64,000 nt of DNA from CAYRFE01 sp964423645 [NCBI: uncultured bacterium] (GTDB lineage Bacteria > Macinerneyibacteriota > Macinerneyibacteria > Macinerneyibacteriales), in contig CAYRFE010000013.1 of the NCBI GenBank assembly GCA_964423645.1, positions 1 to 64,000 on the forward strand. Reading direction: 5' to 3'. Position numbers and translations under genes: made by a program. The notes beneath the pieces are model-generated. The model was not told the DNA's origin. It saw only the letters and a list, made by a program, of their open reading frames with translations, and searched no databases. Shown piece after piece: positions 8,889 through 19,900 of this stretch. Position 1 is the first letter of the stretch; each line of letters opens with the position of its first letter.

Positions 8889-9467
8889 TCACACGCCCCC
8901 TTTAATAAGAAACAACGCCTCTTCGCGGGTGGTCTTGTTTTTAAAGACACCGCGCATAGCTGACGTAACTGTCTTAGAACCGGGTTTTTTTACGCCTCGC
9001 ATTGCCATACACATATGTTCTGCTTCTATAATAACAAAAACTCCCATCGGACGCAAGTACTTCATGAGGAGATCCGCAACTTGTGTCGTAAGACGCTCTT
9101 GGAGTTGCGGGCGTCGCGCGAGGGTCTCAACCATTCGTGCCAATTTACTTAATCCGGTTATTCTGTCGCCGTTCGGAATGTATGCGATATGCGCCTTTCC
9201 GAAAAATGGCAAAAGATGATGTTCACACATAGAATAAAATGGAATATCTTTCACTATTACCATTTCATTTTCGTCGAAATTGGTGTGAAATTCCACTACA
9301 ATAGTATGAAGTTCTTCTTCTGACACATTCAACCCGGAAAATACTTCCCCATACATATCAGCGATTCGCCGTGGAGTATCGATCAAACCCTCACGTTGAG
9401 GATCTTCACCGATTGCTTCAAGTATTGCAATAATCGATTGTTTGATCTTTTCTTTATCAATTCCCAT
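8889..9467 (-). CDS. folE: GTP cyclohydrolase I (FolE type IA)
   Basis: The enzyme makes 7,8-dihydroneopterin triphosphate from GTP, the first step of folate (or queuosine) synthesis. The zinc and active-site signatures [20 protein letters not shown] and [20 protein letters not shown] are intact, as is the late H in [12 protein letters not shown]. The start at 9467 (MGIDKEK) gives 192 residues and fits the family; the frame is open 13 codons further upstream. It is the first gene of the leftward c-di-AMP operon and directly abuts cdaA. Confidence 0.95.
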   Translation of the reverse strand: MGIDKEKIKQSIIAILEAIGEDPQREGLIDTPRRIADMYGEVFSGLNVSEEELHTIVVEFHTNFDENEMVIVKDIPFYSMCEHHLLPFFGKAHIAYIPNGDRITGLSKLARMVETLARRPQLQERLTTQVADLLMKYLRPMGVFVIIEAEHMCMAMRGVKKPGSKTVTSAMRGVFKNKTTREEALFLIKGGV

Positions 9468-9619
9468 ATGACACTCTTTCTCTTGTATTAAATATATACA
9501 CGACAAACCGCAGGATAAAATAATATGATAAAATAAATCGGCTTTTCCGATAAAACGAAATCATACGAAATGCTCTATGATATGTTCGAGGTTCGTACAA
9601 CCATTTCACTCCGGTAATC

Positions 9620-11452
9620 TTATACATTTTCTTCAGTATTCGGCACCTTGCCTATAATTGCTTCGATTTCAGATGCTTCCAATATTTCCTTTTCCAGCAA
9701 GGCATTTGCCAATAAAACAAGTTTATCCTTATTCTTTTCAAGAATGGTTTTGACCTCATCATAGGCAATTCTTATTATTGTCGAAATTGCACTATCAATC
9801 TTTTTTGCAGTCTCTTCCGAATAGTCCTGGCGAGTACCCAAATCACGACCTAAAAACACATGCTCTTCTTTTTTCCCGAATGTCATCGGACCGATCTCTT
9901 CGCTCATACCCCAATTTGTGACCATTTTACGAGCAATGTCGGTAGTGCGGTCAAGATCATTTGATGCACCGCTACTTACTTCGTTAAATATAATCTCTTC
10001 AGCAGCCCGACCACCAAGCATTCTGTGTAAAAGTGATGTCAGGTATGATTTTGTATAGAGATGACGCTGATCAAGCGGTAGAAAGTGTGTCAGCCCCAAC
10101 GCACTGCCGCGGGGAACGATCGTCACTTTATGGATCGGATCGCCATTTGCAGTAAACATACCGATAATTGTATGCCCGCATTCATGATATGCGATACGTT
10201 TCTTTTCTTCGTCAGTGATCACCATGCTCTTTCGCGCTTTACCCATCATGACCTTATCTTTTGCTTCTTCGAAATCTTCCATTTCAACTTTTGTTTTATT
10301 TCGTCTCGCCGCATGCAACGCTGATTCATTGATCATATTAGCGAGATCAGCGCCACTCATTCCCGGTGTTGCTTTTGCAAGTACATCAAGTTTGACATCA
10401 TCGGCCAGGGGAATGTTTTTTACGTGCACATTAAGTATTGCTTCGCGTCCGCGTACGTCGGGCAAATCCAGTACAACTTGTCGGTCAAACCGTCCCGGTC
10501 GAAGTAATGCCGGGTCAAGGACATCAGGTCGGTTCGTAGCCGCAATGATAATGATAGCAAGTTTGGTATCAAATCCGTCCATTTCGACAAGCAGTTGATT
10601 AAGGGTTTGCTCCCGTTCATCATGACCTCCGCCAAGACCTGCTCCGCGAGAACGTCCGACCGCATCAATTTCATCAATAAAAATAATTGCAGGAGCATGA
10701 CGCTTCGCCTGTTCAAATAAATCTCGTACGCGTGCTGCACCTACTCCGACAAACATTTCAACAAACTCGGATCCGCTTAAGCTGAAAAACGGAACATTTG
10801 CTTCTCCGGCAACTGCCTTTGCAAGCATTGTTTTACCTGTTCCGGGAGGACCTACCAGCAAAACGCCTTTTGGAATTTTACCGCCGAGACGCTGAAATTT
10901 GACCGGTTCAGATAAAAACTCAACAATCTCTTCTAACTCTTCTTTCGCTTCATCACATCCTGCGACATCTTTAAATTTTACATCCATGTCGCCTTTTCCG
11001 ATTATACGCGCTTTACTTTTTGCAAAAGTGAATGCTTTATTGTTGCCGCCCTGCATATTGCGAATGAACATGACAAAAAAGATTATAAATATGAGTGTCG
11101 GTAATACATAGATAAGAAACATTTTAAAATCGCCTGATGACGGTTTCATGATTTTAATGTTTGAATTCTTCTCAAGCATTTTTTGAATGGTCACCATATC
11201 GCCGTATGGGACGACAGTGATAAACTTTTTAGACGTCCGTTTTGCGACAGTCACTTCTTTATTTAAATCACCGAATACATCCATTTCACGTATCTCGACC
11301 TTCTCGACAATACCGTCTTGGATATATTGAATAAATTCACTGTAGGTAATTTCAACCGGTTTTTCTTTCTTCGTGTCATTCAACCATTGAAATAATATTA
11401 TCACTAAAAAAAGCAACAATATCCAGATAAAAATATCTTTAAATACTCGCAT
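9620..11452 (-). CDS. ftsH: ATP-dependent zinc metalloprotease FtsH
   Basis: This 610-residue membrane-anchored AAA+ protease degrades misfolded membrane proteins and selected regulators. Two N-terminal membrane segments (about 6-23 and 111-130) flank a periplasmic domain. The AAA+ module has Walker A GPPGTGKT (201-208), Walker B FIDE (258-261) and the second-region-of-homology RPGRFDR. The zinc protease site is HECGH (423-427). The ATG is preceded by AAGGAG. It has its own promoter at 11480-11507 and is transcribed alone. A 152-base gap separates it from folE. Confidence 0.97.
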   Translation of the reverse strand: MRVFKDIFIWILLLFLVIILFQWLNDTKKEKPVEITYSEFIQYIQDGIVEKVEIREMDVFGDLNKEVTVAKRTSKKFITVVPYGDMVTIQKMLEKNSNIKIMKPSSGDFKMFLIYVLPTLIFIIFFVMFIRNMQGGNNKAFTFAKSKARIIGKGDMDVKFKDVAGCDEAKEELEEIVEFLSEPVKFQRLGGKIPKGVLLVGPPGTGKTMLAKAVAGEANVPFFSLSGSEFVEMFVGVGAARVRDLFEQAKRHAPAIIFIDEIDAVGRSRGAGLGGGHDEREQTLNQLLVEMDGFDTKLAIIIIAATNRPDVLDPALLRPGRFDRQVVLDLPDVRGREAILNVHVKNIPLADDVKLDVLAKATPGMSGADLANMINESALHAARRNKTKVEMEDFEEAKDKVMMGKARKSMVITDEEKKRIAYHECGHTIIGMFTANGDPIHKVTIVPRGSALGLTHFLPLDQRHLYTKSYLTSLLHRMLGGRAAEEIIFNEVSSGASNDLDRTTDIARKMVTNWGMSEEIGPMTFGKKEEHVFLGRDLGTRQDYSEETAKKIDSAISTIIRIAYDEVKTILEKNKDKLVLLANALLEKEILEASEIEAIIGKVPNTEENV

Positions 11453-11479
11453 GCGACTATCTCCTTCTTGTTCCTCAAC

Positions 11480-11507
11480 ATTGTAAATTGGATAGCATAA
11501 AAGTCAA
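11480..11507 (-). promoter_or_regulatory. Promoter of ftsH
   Basis: On the minus strand TTGACT (11507-11502), a 16-base spacer and TACAAT (11485-11480) precede the ftsH ATG by 28 bases. Divergent from the tatD promoter. Confidence 0.65.
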
Positions 11508-11630
11508 GTAAAAACGTCATTAATCGCACATACTGACAATTTTTTTCTATTGAACCGAACTTAAACCACTATTCTTTATGTTGAGTGGAGTTTTCATCGA
11601 TTCTATTCAGCATTCACGATGTATTCCTTC

Positions 11631-11659
11631 TTGTAAATAATGATCGAACTTGCTATAAT
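11631..11659 (+). promoter_or_regulatory. Promoter of tatD; predicted leaderless transcript
   Basis: TTGTAA (11631-11636), a 17-base spacer and a perfect TATAAT (11654-11659). The transcription start expected about seven bases later coincides with the tatD ATG at 11666, so the mRNA would have almost no leader. No ribosome-binding site precedes that ATG. Confidence 0.7.
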
Positions 11660-11665
11660 CCGTTC

Positions 11666-12442
11666 ATGAGAAACAACTTTCTGTATGACTGCCACTGTCA
11701 TCTCAATCTTCCGCAATTCAATGATAATCGTGATGACGTTATATCGCGATTAGATAATGAGCTCGCTTTTGTTATCAATGTGGGATTCGACCTGAAAAGC
11801 AGCGAAGCGTCGATCGCACTCAATGCTCGTTATCCGTTTATCTGGGCAGCAATTGGCATACATCCCGCCGATACGGTCGGAGTAACCGAAAATGACCTTA
11901 TACGAATCAAAAATATGGCTCATGAGCCTTCAGTCGTGGCAATAGGGGAAATCGGACTTGATTACTACTGGATGAAGGATACTCCTACTAATCAAAAACT
12001 ATTATTTAGAAAACAAATGACCATCGCTGCCGATTTAGGAAAACCGGTCATCATTCATGATCGTGATGCACATGACGATGTTCTGTCAGTAATGAACGAG
12101 TTCAACGGTTCTGTGAAAGGCGTATTGCATTCGTTTTCAGGTGACACCGCAATGATGCATACCGCACATGCGATGGGTTACTATTTTTCCATCTCAGGAC
12201 CGGTGACATATCCCGGAAAACGCAGTGAAGCGCTTCGTGATGCGGTAAAGGCAATGCCGGCTGACAGAATTCTCATCGAAACTGATTCGCCCTACCTTGC
12301 TCCGCAACCCATGCGCGGTAAATCAAACGAGCCGGTTTTTGTTCGTCATGTTTTCGATTTTATTGTTAATCTACGCGAAGAAGAGCCACAACATTTCTCG
12401 GAACAGGTTCGTAATAATGCACGCGCGATCTTCGGCATCTGA
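11666..12442 (+). CDS. tatD: TatD-family metal-dependent DNase
   Basis: The 258-residue TIM-barrel hydrolase has the family's metal ligands: DCHCHL at the N-terminus, GEIGLDYYW, PVIIHDRDA, the histidine in GVLHSFSG and ETDSPYLAP near the end. TatD proteins are 3'-5' exonucleases or D-aminoacyl-tRNA deacylase-like enzymes. The start at 11666 is chosen because the frame begins MRNNFLYDCHCHL as in homologues, and the longer GTG start (11585) lies upstream of the promoter. It overlaps the next gene by 26 bases, in an operon with the glycosylase and hpt. Confidence 0.92.
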   Translation: MRNNFLYDCHCHLNLPQFNDNRDDVISRLDNELAFVINVGFDLKSSEASIALNARYPFIWAAIGIHPADTVGVTENDLIRIKNMAHEPSVVAIGEIGLDYYWMKDTPTNQKLLFRKQMTIAADLGKPVIIHDRDAHDDVLSVMNEFNGSVKGVLHSFSGDTAMMHTAHAMGYYFSISGPVTYPGKRSEALRDAVKAMPADRILIETDSPYLAPQPMRGKSNEPVFVRHVFDFIVNLREEEPQHFSEQVRNNARAIFGI

Positions 12443-13115
12443 TCTTCCTTTGTATTACACGATTTTATCAGATCATTTCGGTACCCAACACTGGTGGCCG
12501 GGCACATCACAGTGGGAAATAATTATTGGTGCAATACTTACACAAAACACGAATTGGGCTAATGTTGAAAAAGCAATCGAGACGCTTCGCTATCACAACG
12601 TTTTGTCATATAATGCGATGAAACTACTTGAGCATGCCACACTTGAAGAAATGATCCGACCTTCAGGATTTTATCGAGTAAAAACAAAGCGCCTGAAATC
12701 TTTTTTCAGATTCATTGAGGATGAGTTACACGGTAATATCACTGTGCTCGAATCAATGCCATTAGACATTGCCCGCGCTATGTTGCTTTCAGTCGACGGG
12801 ATCGGTCCGGAAACGGCCGACAGTATTCTTCTTTATGCGTTTGGCAAACCGACATTCGTGATAGATACGTATACAAAACGAATCGTACATCGTCATCGGA
12901 TCACCGATAGTACAGATTATCACGAGATACAGAATATTTTCACCGCCTCTTGCGAAAAGTCAGTTCCTGTGTATAATGAGTTCCACGCACTGATAGTAGC
13001 CGCGGGTAAGCACTATTGTAAGCCTCAGCCGCGATGCTTCAAATGTCCGTTGAAAAGTTATTTGCCTTTTGATGCGGATGAAGGAGGATATGATGCATAT
13101 CAAAAAAGATCTTGA
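12417..13115 (+). CDS. Endonuclease III-like DNA glycosylase (HhH-GPD)
   Basis: The 232-residue protein is an HhH-GPD base-excision enzyme. The helix-hairpin-helix VDGIGPETADS and the catalytic aspartate in FVIDTYTKR are clear. The N-terminal WWPGTSQWEIIIGAILTQN resembles the MagIII/3-methyladenine branch rather than classical Nth. Three cysteines of a C-terminal cluster (CKPQPRCFKC) are visible; a fourth is not evident, so the iron-sulfur cluster is uncertain. Start 12417 lies inside tatD and its end overlaps hpt by 23 bases. It would remove damaged bases from DNA. Confidence 0.85.
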   Translation: MHARSSASDLPLYYTILSDHFGTQHWWPGTSQWEIIIGAILTQNTNWANVEKAIETLRYHNVLSYNAMKLLEHATLEEMIRPSGFYRVKTKRLKSFFRFIEDELHGNITVLESMPLDIARAMLLSVDGIGPETADSILLYAFGKPTFVIDTYTKRIVHRHRITDSTDYHEIQNIFTASCEKSVPVYNEFHALIVAAGKHYCKPQPRCFKCPLKSYLPFDADEGGYDAYQKRS

Positions 13116-13647
13116 GCGAGTGTTGTTATCCGAAGAAGAAATACGTATACGTATTGCGTCACTTGCAGATAAAATTAACAAAGATTACGACGGTGCTCCG
13201 CTTATCGTGATCGGTATTCTTCGCGGATCGGTTATATTTATGGCAGATCTTATTCGCAAATTGAATATGCCACTTTCTTATGATTTTATGGCGGTATCCT
13301 CATATGGAGATGCAGCCACCTCTTCCGGCACGATCCGTATCAATTATGACATCAAAACCGATATTAAAAATAAGCATGTGCTGGTCGTAGAAGATATTAT
13401 CGATACCGGCAGAACGCTGGACAGATTGAAAACAATCCTTCTCGGCAAAGACCCTTCTTCGTTCAAAATTATTACACTTTTGGATAAACCCGAACGACGT
13501 GAAGTGGATGTCGCCGTTGATTATGTCGGCTTTACCATACCTGATGAATTTGTCGTTGGATACGGGCTTGATTATGCAAATCGGTACCGCAATTTACCCT
13601 ATATCGCCGTATTAAAACGCGAAGTATACACACCGGTTAATCATTAA
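13093..13647 (+). CDS. hpt: Hypoxanthine phosphoribosyltransferase
   Basis: The 184-residue enzyme salvages hypoxanthine/guanine with PRPP to give IMP/GMP. The PRPP-binding loop VVEDIIDTGRTL and the early LRGSVIFMADL are diagnostic. The ATG at 13093 (MHIKKDL) is favoured because AAGGAGG (13081-13087) lies five bases upstream; in-frame ATGs lie upstream at 13090, 13078 and 13069. It is the last gene of the tatD operon and is followed by a terminator-like hairpin. Confidence 0.93.
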   Translation: MHIKKDLERVLLSEEEIRIRIASLADKINKDYDGAPLIVIGILRGSVIFMADLIRKLNMPLSYDFMAVSSYGDAATSSGTIRINYDIKTDIKNKHVLVVEDIIDTGRTLDRLKTILLGKDPSSFKIITLLDKPERREVDVAVDYVGFTIPDEFVVGYGLDYANRYRNLPYIAVLKREVYTPVNH

Positions 13648-13655
13648 ATCATTTT

Positions 13656-13680
13656 AAAGGGGGGATTAAATTCCCCTTTT
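13656..13680 (+). terminator. Probable terminator after hpt
   Basis: AAAGGGG and CCCCTTT arms with a 10-base loop and a short T run, nine bases after the hpt stop. The region 13681-13818 between it and the next repeat holds short palindromic scraps (e.g. GTGGGAACTTCGTCCCAC) but no gene. Confidence 0.6.
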
Positions 13681-13818
13681 GAGAAATAACAACAACAAAC
13701 TGTATATATTTTTCCGTCTCTCCCTTTTCTTTGGGAAAGATTCGCCTGCTTATTCAGTGGGAACTTCGTCCCACACATCTTCTCGCAAATCATCCTTCGG
13801 GTAATGTGCCTCAGTACG

Positions 13819-14022
13819 AATGAACTACCCCGCAGTAAGCTACGGGGTAGCGCCCCAAAAAACACTATATTTGTGCGCCCACCCCAAACCCCGCCCTTTT
13901 TTTTGGGGCGGGGGGGGTAATTTTCGGTGTAGAGACACGGCATGCCGTGTCTCTACACCGTCCTCACACCCCTAATACTTAAAGCCGTAGCAAGCTTCGG
14001 GGAATTTGCCCCATGTAGATTA
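13819..14022 (-). repeat. Hairpin-rich intergenic repeat, full copy 4 (diverged)
   Basis: Inverted relative to copy 1 and more diverged. It runs from AATGAACTACCCCGC to CCCCATGTAGATTA. Its core contains GGTGTAGAGACACGGCATGCCGTGTCTCTACACC, an 17-bp-arm palindrome (13935-13958 central part) that replaces the GGGGACGAAGTCCCC module. Its terminal TTA (14020-14022) is the complement of the stop codon of the adjacent outer-membrane gene. Confidence 0.8.
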
Positions 14023-15360
14023 AAAATAATACCGTATCATTGTCTTCAAACCCAATTCCTTCGTATCATTTTCTGTAAAAGTCTCATAACGCGACACCGA
14101 ATACGTAGCTTCTGCGCGAAGACTGTACGAAAAAGAAAGTGTATAATCGAATGTCTTTTTCACCGAGTAAAAGAAATAATTCGCATTCATTTCATCTTCT
14201 AAAAAGTGTTTTTTGAATTCATAGCTAAAATCAATAGCAGAACGCAACGATTCACTCCATTCATATTCAACACTGCATACCGTACTATCAACATAATTGC
14301 TGTTTTTGGCTTCAGGATACTCTGTCGCTTCTATATCCTCAACTTTTTGCAACTCCCATACATTCGATAAAAAAAATGTAAATCGGTCTGTCCAATATGA
14401 CCAATTGATATCAACGCTATAGATATTTTTATTCAGTCGATCTGCACTCGTACTTACCTCTCTATAGTCTTGACGACCATATTGCACGATAAAACTCAAG
14501 GGATACGAAAAAATACTTGCCTCCAATCCAATTTTTTTTAATGAATTCGTCCCGTCCCCACTCGCATCAGCATCTTCGTTCTGTTGTGTCAGCGAACCCA
14601 AAAGATAGAGCATCGTCGCACTTGACATACGATAGCCTGTTCGTGTCGAAAGCACAATTTTCGCGTAAGAACGGTAATCGCTTGTGACAAAATCATAGTT
14701 TTTTATTTCATAAGTAAGTGAATTTGATGATACAAACGTGTCCTTGTAAAATGATGTGGAGAACACAAGAGATGTTGTCGTAAAATCAGGCACAAGACTG
14801 CCTGTATCATACAGCTGTTTTTCCGATGAAATCCTCACATTATAATCAGTATACGTTAATGATGCTGATCCGGCAATCGTTCTATAATCAAATAATTCAT
14901 TTTTTCGTTCTTTATACGTTGTTCCGGAGTAGCTCGAATAAATATGAAGTGAAGTGCTTTCATTAAAATACTTCATACCCTCTGCATACACTGATATACT
15001 CGCATAATCGTTATCAGACTCTGTAATATCATTGTTATTCTTATATAATGTATACACGCGGTAATTACCGACATCAGAATCAACAATGGCACACGACAAT
15101 TTTGCCTGCATTTCCTGATAAAAATTATCGCGTGTAATTTCTGAAAACAATGAAGTATACCAATATCCATTATTTGCAGACAATGTCAAATTTCCTTCAC
15201 CGAAAAAAGATGAATCTTTCAGTTCCTCACCATCTATATCGTATTTTAAAGAATACTTACTTCCGCCACCGCCATAGATCTCGCCACTATACGTCCATTC
15301 CTCAGCATGGAGCAGATGCCCTGTGATAAAAACAACTAATAATAATACTATTTTTTTCAT
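14020..15360 (-). CDS. Predicted outer-membrane beta-barrel protein
   Basis: The 446-residue protein has a signal peptide (about 1-19, ending HAEE) followed by alternating polar/aromatic strands throughout. It ends IRYYF, the terminal Phe expected for Bam-assembled outer-membrane proteins. No family was recognised. Its ATG overlaps the FecR gene stop by four bases (ATGA), so it is the last, coupled gene of the envelope cluster. Its stop codon lies within a repeat terminus. Role as porin, export channel or surface anchor for the cluster is inference. Confidence 0.75.
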   Translation of the reverse strand: MKKIVLLLVVFITGHLLHAEEWTYSGEIYGGGGSKYSLKYDIDGEELKDSSFFGEGNLTLSANNGYWYTSLFSEITRDNFYQEMQAKLSCAIVDSDVGNYRVYTLYKNNNDITESDNDYASISVYAEGMKYFNESTSLHIYSSYSGTTYKERKNELFDYRTIAGSASLTYTDYNVRISSEKQLYDTGSLVPDFTTTSLVFSTSFYKDTFVSSNSLTYEIKNYDFVTSDYRSYAKIVLSTRTGYRMSSATMLYLLGSLTQQNEDADASGDGTNSLKKIGLEASIFSYPLSFIVQYGRQDYREVSTSADRLNKNIYSVDINWSYWTDRFTFFLSNVWELQKVEDIEATEYPEAKNSNYVDSTVCSVEYEWSESLRSAIDFSYEFKKHFLEDEMNANYFFYSVKKTFDYTLSFSYSLRAEATYSVSRYETFTENDTKELGLKTMIRYYF

Positions 15361-16901
15361 TGCAACAACACTCTCCCTTCACCGCTGAGAAACGATGATA
15401 ATATCATAAATATCTGTTTCAGCTGTCCAAAATTCATTGTGACATTACAACAACCTTTTTTGACCTGAAAATTGGTTACCAATGCCTTCATACTATCTGC
15501 TTCCTGTGTCACTCGTCCTGAAATAAATAAAACACCTTTTCTTTTTGCCTCACCGATCAGTTTTTCATAATCAGCATATTCACTTCGTAATGCATCATAG
15601 CGACGCATAAAATACTGCCACTGTTTCGCTTGATAACGTACCGCCTGTGTTACCGAACCTGTGGCAATCATGCCGGATGCGGACTCAATCCATTGCGCCG
15701 AAGATACCATTTGAGCTGAAAATTGTTCGAATTCACGCTTAAATGCTGCCACTTTTTCGCGTGTTGCAGTCATTCTTGTATATAATTGGTTTTCAAAGAT
15801 AATAATATTTTTAACTTTTTCTGATAATGCGAACACCGAGTCAAGTGAAATCATAGCTTGCTTATACTTCTGCAGTAACGGGATACTCTCAGGATTACTT
15901 ATCCCTGCAATAATTGTCATTGTTGTATCAATGCTGTTTTTGGTATCCTTATACCACATCATAAAAGAATCTATTTTCAACGATAAAACTTTAAAATCAA
16001 TTCCAGCCCCCTCCAATGTAAAAGTATTTCTCCATCTATCTATCTCATCATTGATTTTTTGAAGAGCTTCAATATACATCGACAATTCGTCATCAGAGTC
16101 AGTTTTTACTCGTAATGAACGCACTTTTTCCTTTATTTGCGGAAGTTCATCGATCGTGATCGCGTTCGTGTGAGCAAAGTTCTCAAGCATGCGAATACGT
16201 TCATAAAGAATTTTCATTTGCTCATCAAATGGTTTTTTTTCGGCAATTCTTCGTTCAATTTCACCAATCAAATCATAGATACCTTTTATCATGTCAATGA
16301 GCATTCCGGTATCACTGTCCGTTCCGAAATTCTCAAAACCTTCATTTTCATTGATGGGACGTGGTGATAACACTCGCCCGTTCACATCAAACCCCGATTG
16401 CTCACCGGCTTTCAGATCACTTTCTTCACCGGTAAGCGTGCGGAGAAAAACAGTACCTTCCTCACAAGTCACATCAGTGCCTGTCGCAGGATCGGTATTT
16501 GAACCTAATGAGGTTCCGCGAACACCCGCTGTACCAAACCGAGTTTCAACTTCAAACTTTTCTCCGACCAATTTTTGAACTTTTACCCATATCTTCCCTA
16601 TTCGTTGAAGAATAGTCTTTTTTGCCGGTTCAAGTTCTTTGATCTCCAGCTCAGTGTTCTCCGCCATTTTTATGATAATCGTATTGGCGTAAACTAGTTC
16701 AGAAAAACTACGCTTTTCGGTCTTTATTACATCACCCTTGAGAAGTTGATCCCCTACTGCAAGCGGAATCCACTCATTGTTCTGCTTTAAAAGCAATGAT
16801 CCCTTGATTAATTGAACCCTTACGGTTACCGTTCGGTCTTGAGCGTACGCCGAAAGAATAACGAAAAACATCGCGATTATAATAATGATACTTTTTCTCA
16901 T
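15357..16901 (-). CDS. Exported FecR-domain protein with helical C-terminal region
   Basis: A signal peptide (about 1-20) leads into a FecR domain (about 25-165) recognised by EIKELEPAKKTILQRIGKIW and the signature FGTAGVRGTSLG. The remainder (about 200-514) is mostly charged and helical, likely coiled-coil. FecR domains occur in periplasmic signalling proteins and also in structural envelope proteins. No sigma factor or TonB receptor lies next to it, so the iron-signalling role of classical FecR is unlikely. It is the third gene of a four-gene run and is translationally coupled to the barrel gene. Confidence 0.82.
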   Translation of the reverse strand: MRKSIIIIIAMFFVILSAYAQDRTVTVRVQLIKGSLLLKQNNEWIPLAVGDQLLKGDVIKTEKRSFSELVYANTIIIKMAENTELEIKELEPAKKTILQRIGKIWVKVQKLVGEKFEVETRFGTAGVRGTSLGSNTDPATGTDVTCEEGTVFLRTLTGEESDLKAGEQSGFDVNGRVLSPRPINENEGFENFGTDSDTGMLIDMIKGIYDLIGEIERRIAEKKPFDEQMKILYERIRMLENFAHTNAITIDELPQIKEKVRSLRVKTDSDDELSMYIEALQKINDEIDRWRNTFTLEGAGIDFKVLSLKIDSFMMWYKDTKNSIDTTMTIIAGISNPESIPLLQKYKQAMISLDSVFALSEKVKNIIIFENQLYTRMTATREKVAAFKREFEQFSAQMVSSAQWIESASGMIATGSVTQAVRYQAKQWQYFMRRYDALRSEYADYEKLIGEAKRKGVLFISGRVTQEADSMKALVTNFQVKKGCCNVTMNFGQLKQIFMILSSFLSGEGRVLLQ

Positions 16902-16911
16902 GTTTTTCCCC

Positions 16912-19900
16912 CTACTTCACAAGCACGATTTTATGAATAAAAGCTTTTCCGCCATTCACCGCTTTAACATAATATACCCCTGACGGTTGTGTTTTCCCCG
17001 TCTTATCTTTTCCGTCCCATGTCAGAACCAGTACGCCTCTTTCTGTATACGCATTATGGATTACTTTTACCTCGTTCCCCCTCGCATTATAAATACTCAC
17101 TGACGTATGCGCCGACTCATGTACGCGTATTTCAACAGTTGTTGCCGGATTGAACGGATTAGGATAGTTGATAATATTTTTATTTTGGGAAAATATTTTG
17201 GGTATCGTACCGGCTTCAATCTGTTGAGAAGATGTAATCAAATTCCCTGCACGATCTTTAACCGTAATCGTGGCCAACGCAGAAGGACCGGATAACACGG
17301 AAAGCGGGAACACGCCCTCGGTATTGCAGAATGTCCCTTTATCGGTGAGAACTGAAATTGTCTCAATACCGCTCAGCGAATCCGATGCCTTTATGAGGAG
17401 CATGCCGTTTTTTATTGCAATTGACTGGATAACAGGCTTGACCGTATCTTCACGTACCGTATACGTACCTGAAATACGTAATGGGGCATTAGCCTTGCCG
17501 ATCCATCGGTAGTTCAATCCATCTTTGTAGTAAATTCCTTCTTTCGATTTAAGTGGCTGTTTCCATGAGATAGCCACATTTTCAACAAGTGATTCAGCAA
17601 ACAATATATCCATTGTTTTTTCATTGTGCTCAACGGCGATCACTCGTATCGGTTCATGCTTTGTTGAAATAAATACGACCGGTCCTGATTCCGTTGTGCC
17701 CGAAGGCATGATATCAACCGTATTTATAGTGTATTGCGGCAATTCCATCATTGAAAATGGAGTCACTAACATTGCATTTCTATAATATTGAAACGATAAC
17801 GTATGTGTCCCCGCGGGTGCCATTGTGAGAAAATTATATCGTGTAAATAATTGTTCAGGCACAAGGCACCACTCTGAATTATAGGTAGATACAAAATCAG
17901 GATTCATGAGTAGCGGATGCATTAAAAATTCAGATTTCGGTTCTGAAAGTGTACCGTCTGTCCAAACAAGTGCAGGATCAGAGGTCATGGTAATTCGCTC
18001 TGAAGATGTTATCGTCACGTTCGGTAAAAGTACGTTTACGGCACCTCGAATAACCGAATTGTACATGACAATCGCATTACGGAAATTCATAAACCACAGA
18101 TGCTCTTTATTGATCACATCTTGGATAGGAGTCCCCTTAGGATATGTGATATGCCGCACAACATTCGATTCAACATCAATAAATTCAAATTCAAATCGAA
18201 CAAAATTTTCTTCATAGAATTGTGACGGTGTTCCTGTAAGCAAAAAACGCATATCAGTGATCGTAATTTGATACAACTTTCCATCTGATGTTGTGGTATC
18301 AGACACATCTACCTCATCCAACTCAATCCATGAATCCGGCAATTCGGATAAATTGAAATATATTTTTGGTGTTACCGGAAGATAGTTGTCGGCATTGGTA
18401 TATTTCACACGAAAAACATGCTCTTCACTTTGAAATCCCCGTTGAGGATTTACTGCTGTATCTTCAAAAAGCCCGATGCCTGCATATTCGAGACGAATAG
18501 AGTTAGATGCCGTTCTGAATGACCATGCTCCGGAACCACCTCCCTCAGTGGACCATATAACAGTATTATCAGCCATAACCGCACCAACTCGCCAATAGTA
18601 TAGCGTGTCGAGTCCCAGAGTTGCTCTGACCGTTGCTTTAGTTGTACGAATATTTGATTGTGTTGTCACTAATGCGGTATCATTCCAGTCCGGCAAAACA
18701 GTTGATTCAGCATATTGCAAGATATATGAAACAGCTCCCGAAATCGGAGCCCATTCAAAAGATGGTGCGTAGGATATATTCGTACTTGTATCTGCAGGAG
18801 AAATAAGAATGACTGACGTGAGTGTCCCGACAATAAAGTGTCGTTCAGAAGAAAACGGCGAACCAATATACCCGCTGTCGATGGATTGTACACCCCAATA
18901 ATACACCCCGGGGGTTAGTCCCGTTATCTGGGCATGTATATTTTTCCCTGCATTTCCATGACGGAATACATACCTAAATCCCGGAGGATTATCAACACCG
19001 TTAATATACGCCATCGGACTGACGCATTCAGTCGTTCCAGAAGATCGACCGATGTAGATATTATACGTTAAACCTGAGTGAGGTGTATGATCATCCGTCC
19101 CGCTTCCCCACTCAAGCAACACTGAATTTGTAGCGGTATCAACGGTTTCCCAAGCTGTCAAAGGAGGTTGCGGATTTTGATTAAATACCGCAACATTGTT
19201 GCGTAACACATGAACCGCATTACTCGCACAAAGAAAAATATCCAGTTTCCCGTCAAAATTATAATCCGTCCATTGAGCAGTTCCCGGTACTGTGTCGACT
19301 CCCGTAAAATTAATCGCCGTAAAAGTGTCAGCGCCTGTATTTTCACACACAAAAAGACGATATTCAGGAACAGACGTAGCATTATCACCATACATCAGCA
19401 AATCAAGATCGCCGTCATTATCGTAATCTCCCCATTGTAATGAACAATTCATCATTGCGGGAAGCCCTGCTCCCGTCACTTCAATAAATGTACCGGAGCT
19501 ATTTTGATATAATCGAGAATACTTGACACTGCTGTTTTCTCCGGACACCACGACGTCGAAATCTCCGTCATTATCGTAATCTCCGAATAATCCTTTTCCA
19601 TATTGTACACCTAAGAAACTGTGAGTTTGCGAAAAATAACCGCTGCCGTCATTCACAAGCAATGCAGATATTGGAGATGACAGGTATATCCCTGTTATTA
19701 ATAAATCAAGAGAGCCGTTAAAATCAACATCAGCAAAATCAACCGAATTCACTTCGATGGCAGGAATGCCGTGATCGGTTACCAACGTATAGTAACCATT
19801 CACGCTATCTCGAATGTATAAGTGGATAATATAGGATATCCCGTCAAATCCGGTTAAGAGTATATCAGTTAAACCGTCGCCATTGAAATCTCCTGCAGAA

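Noticed and set aside
13644-13943. 99-codon frame in the hpt/barrel gap
   Set aside because: Repeat-derived sequence, no start signals; spurious.
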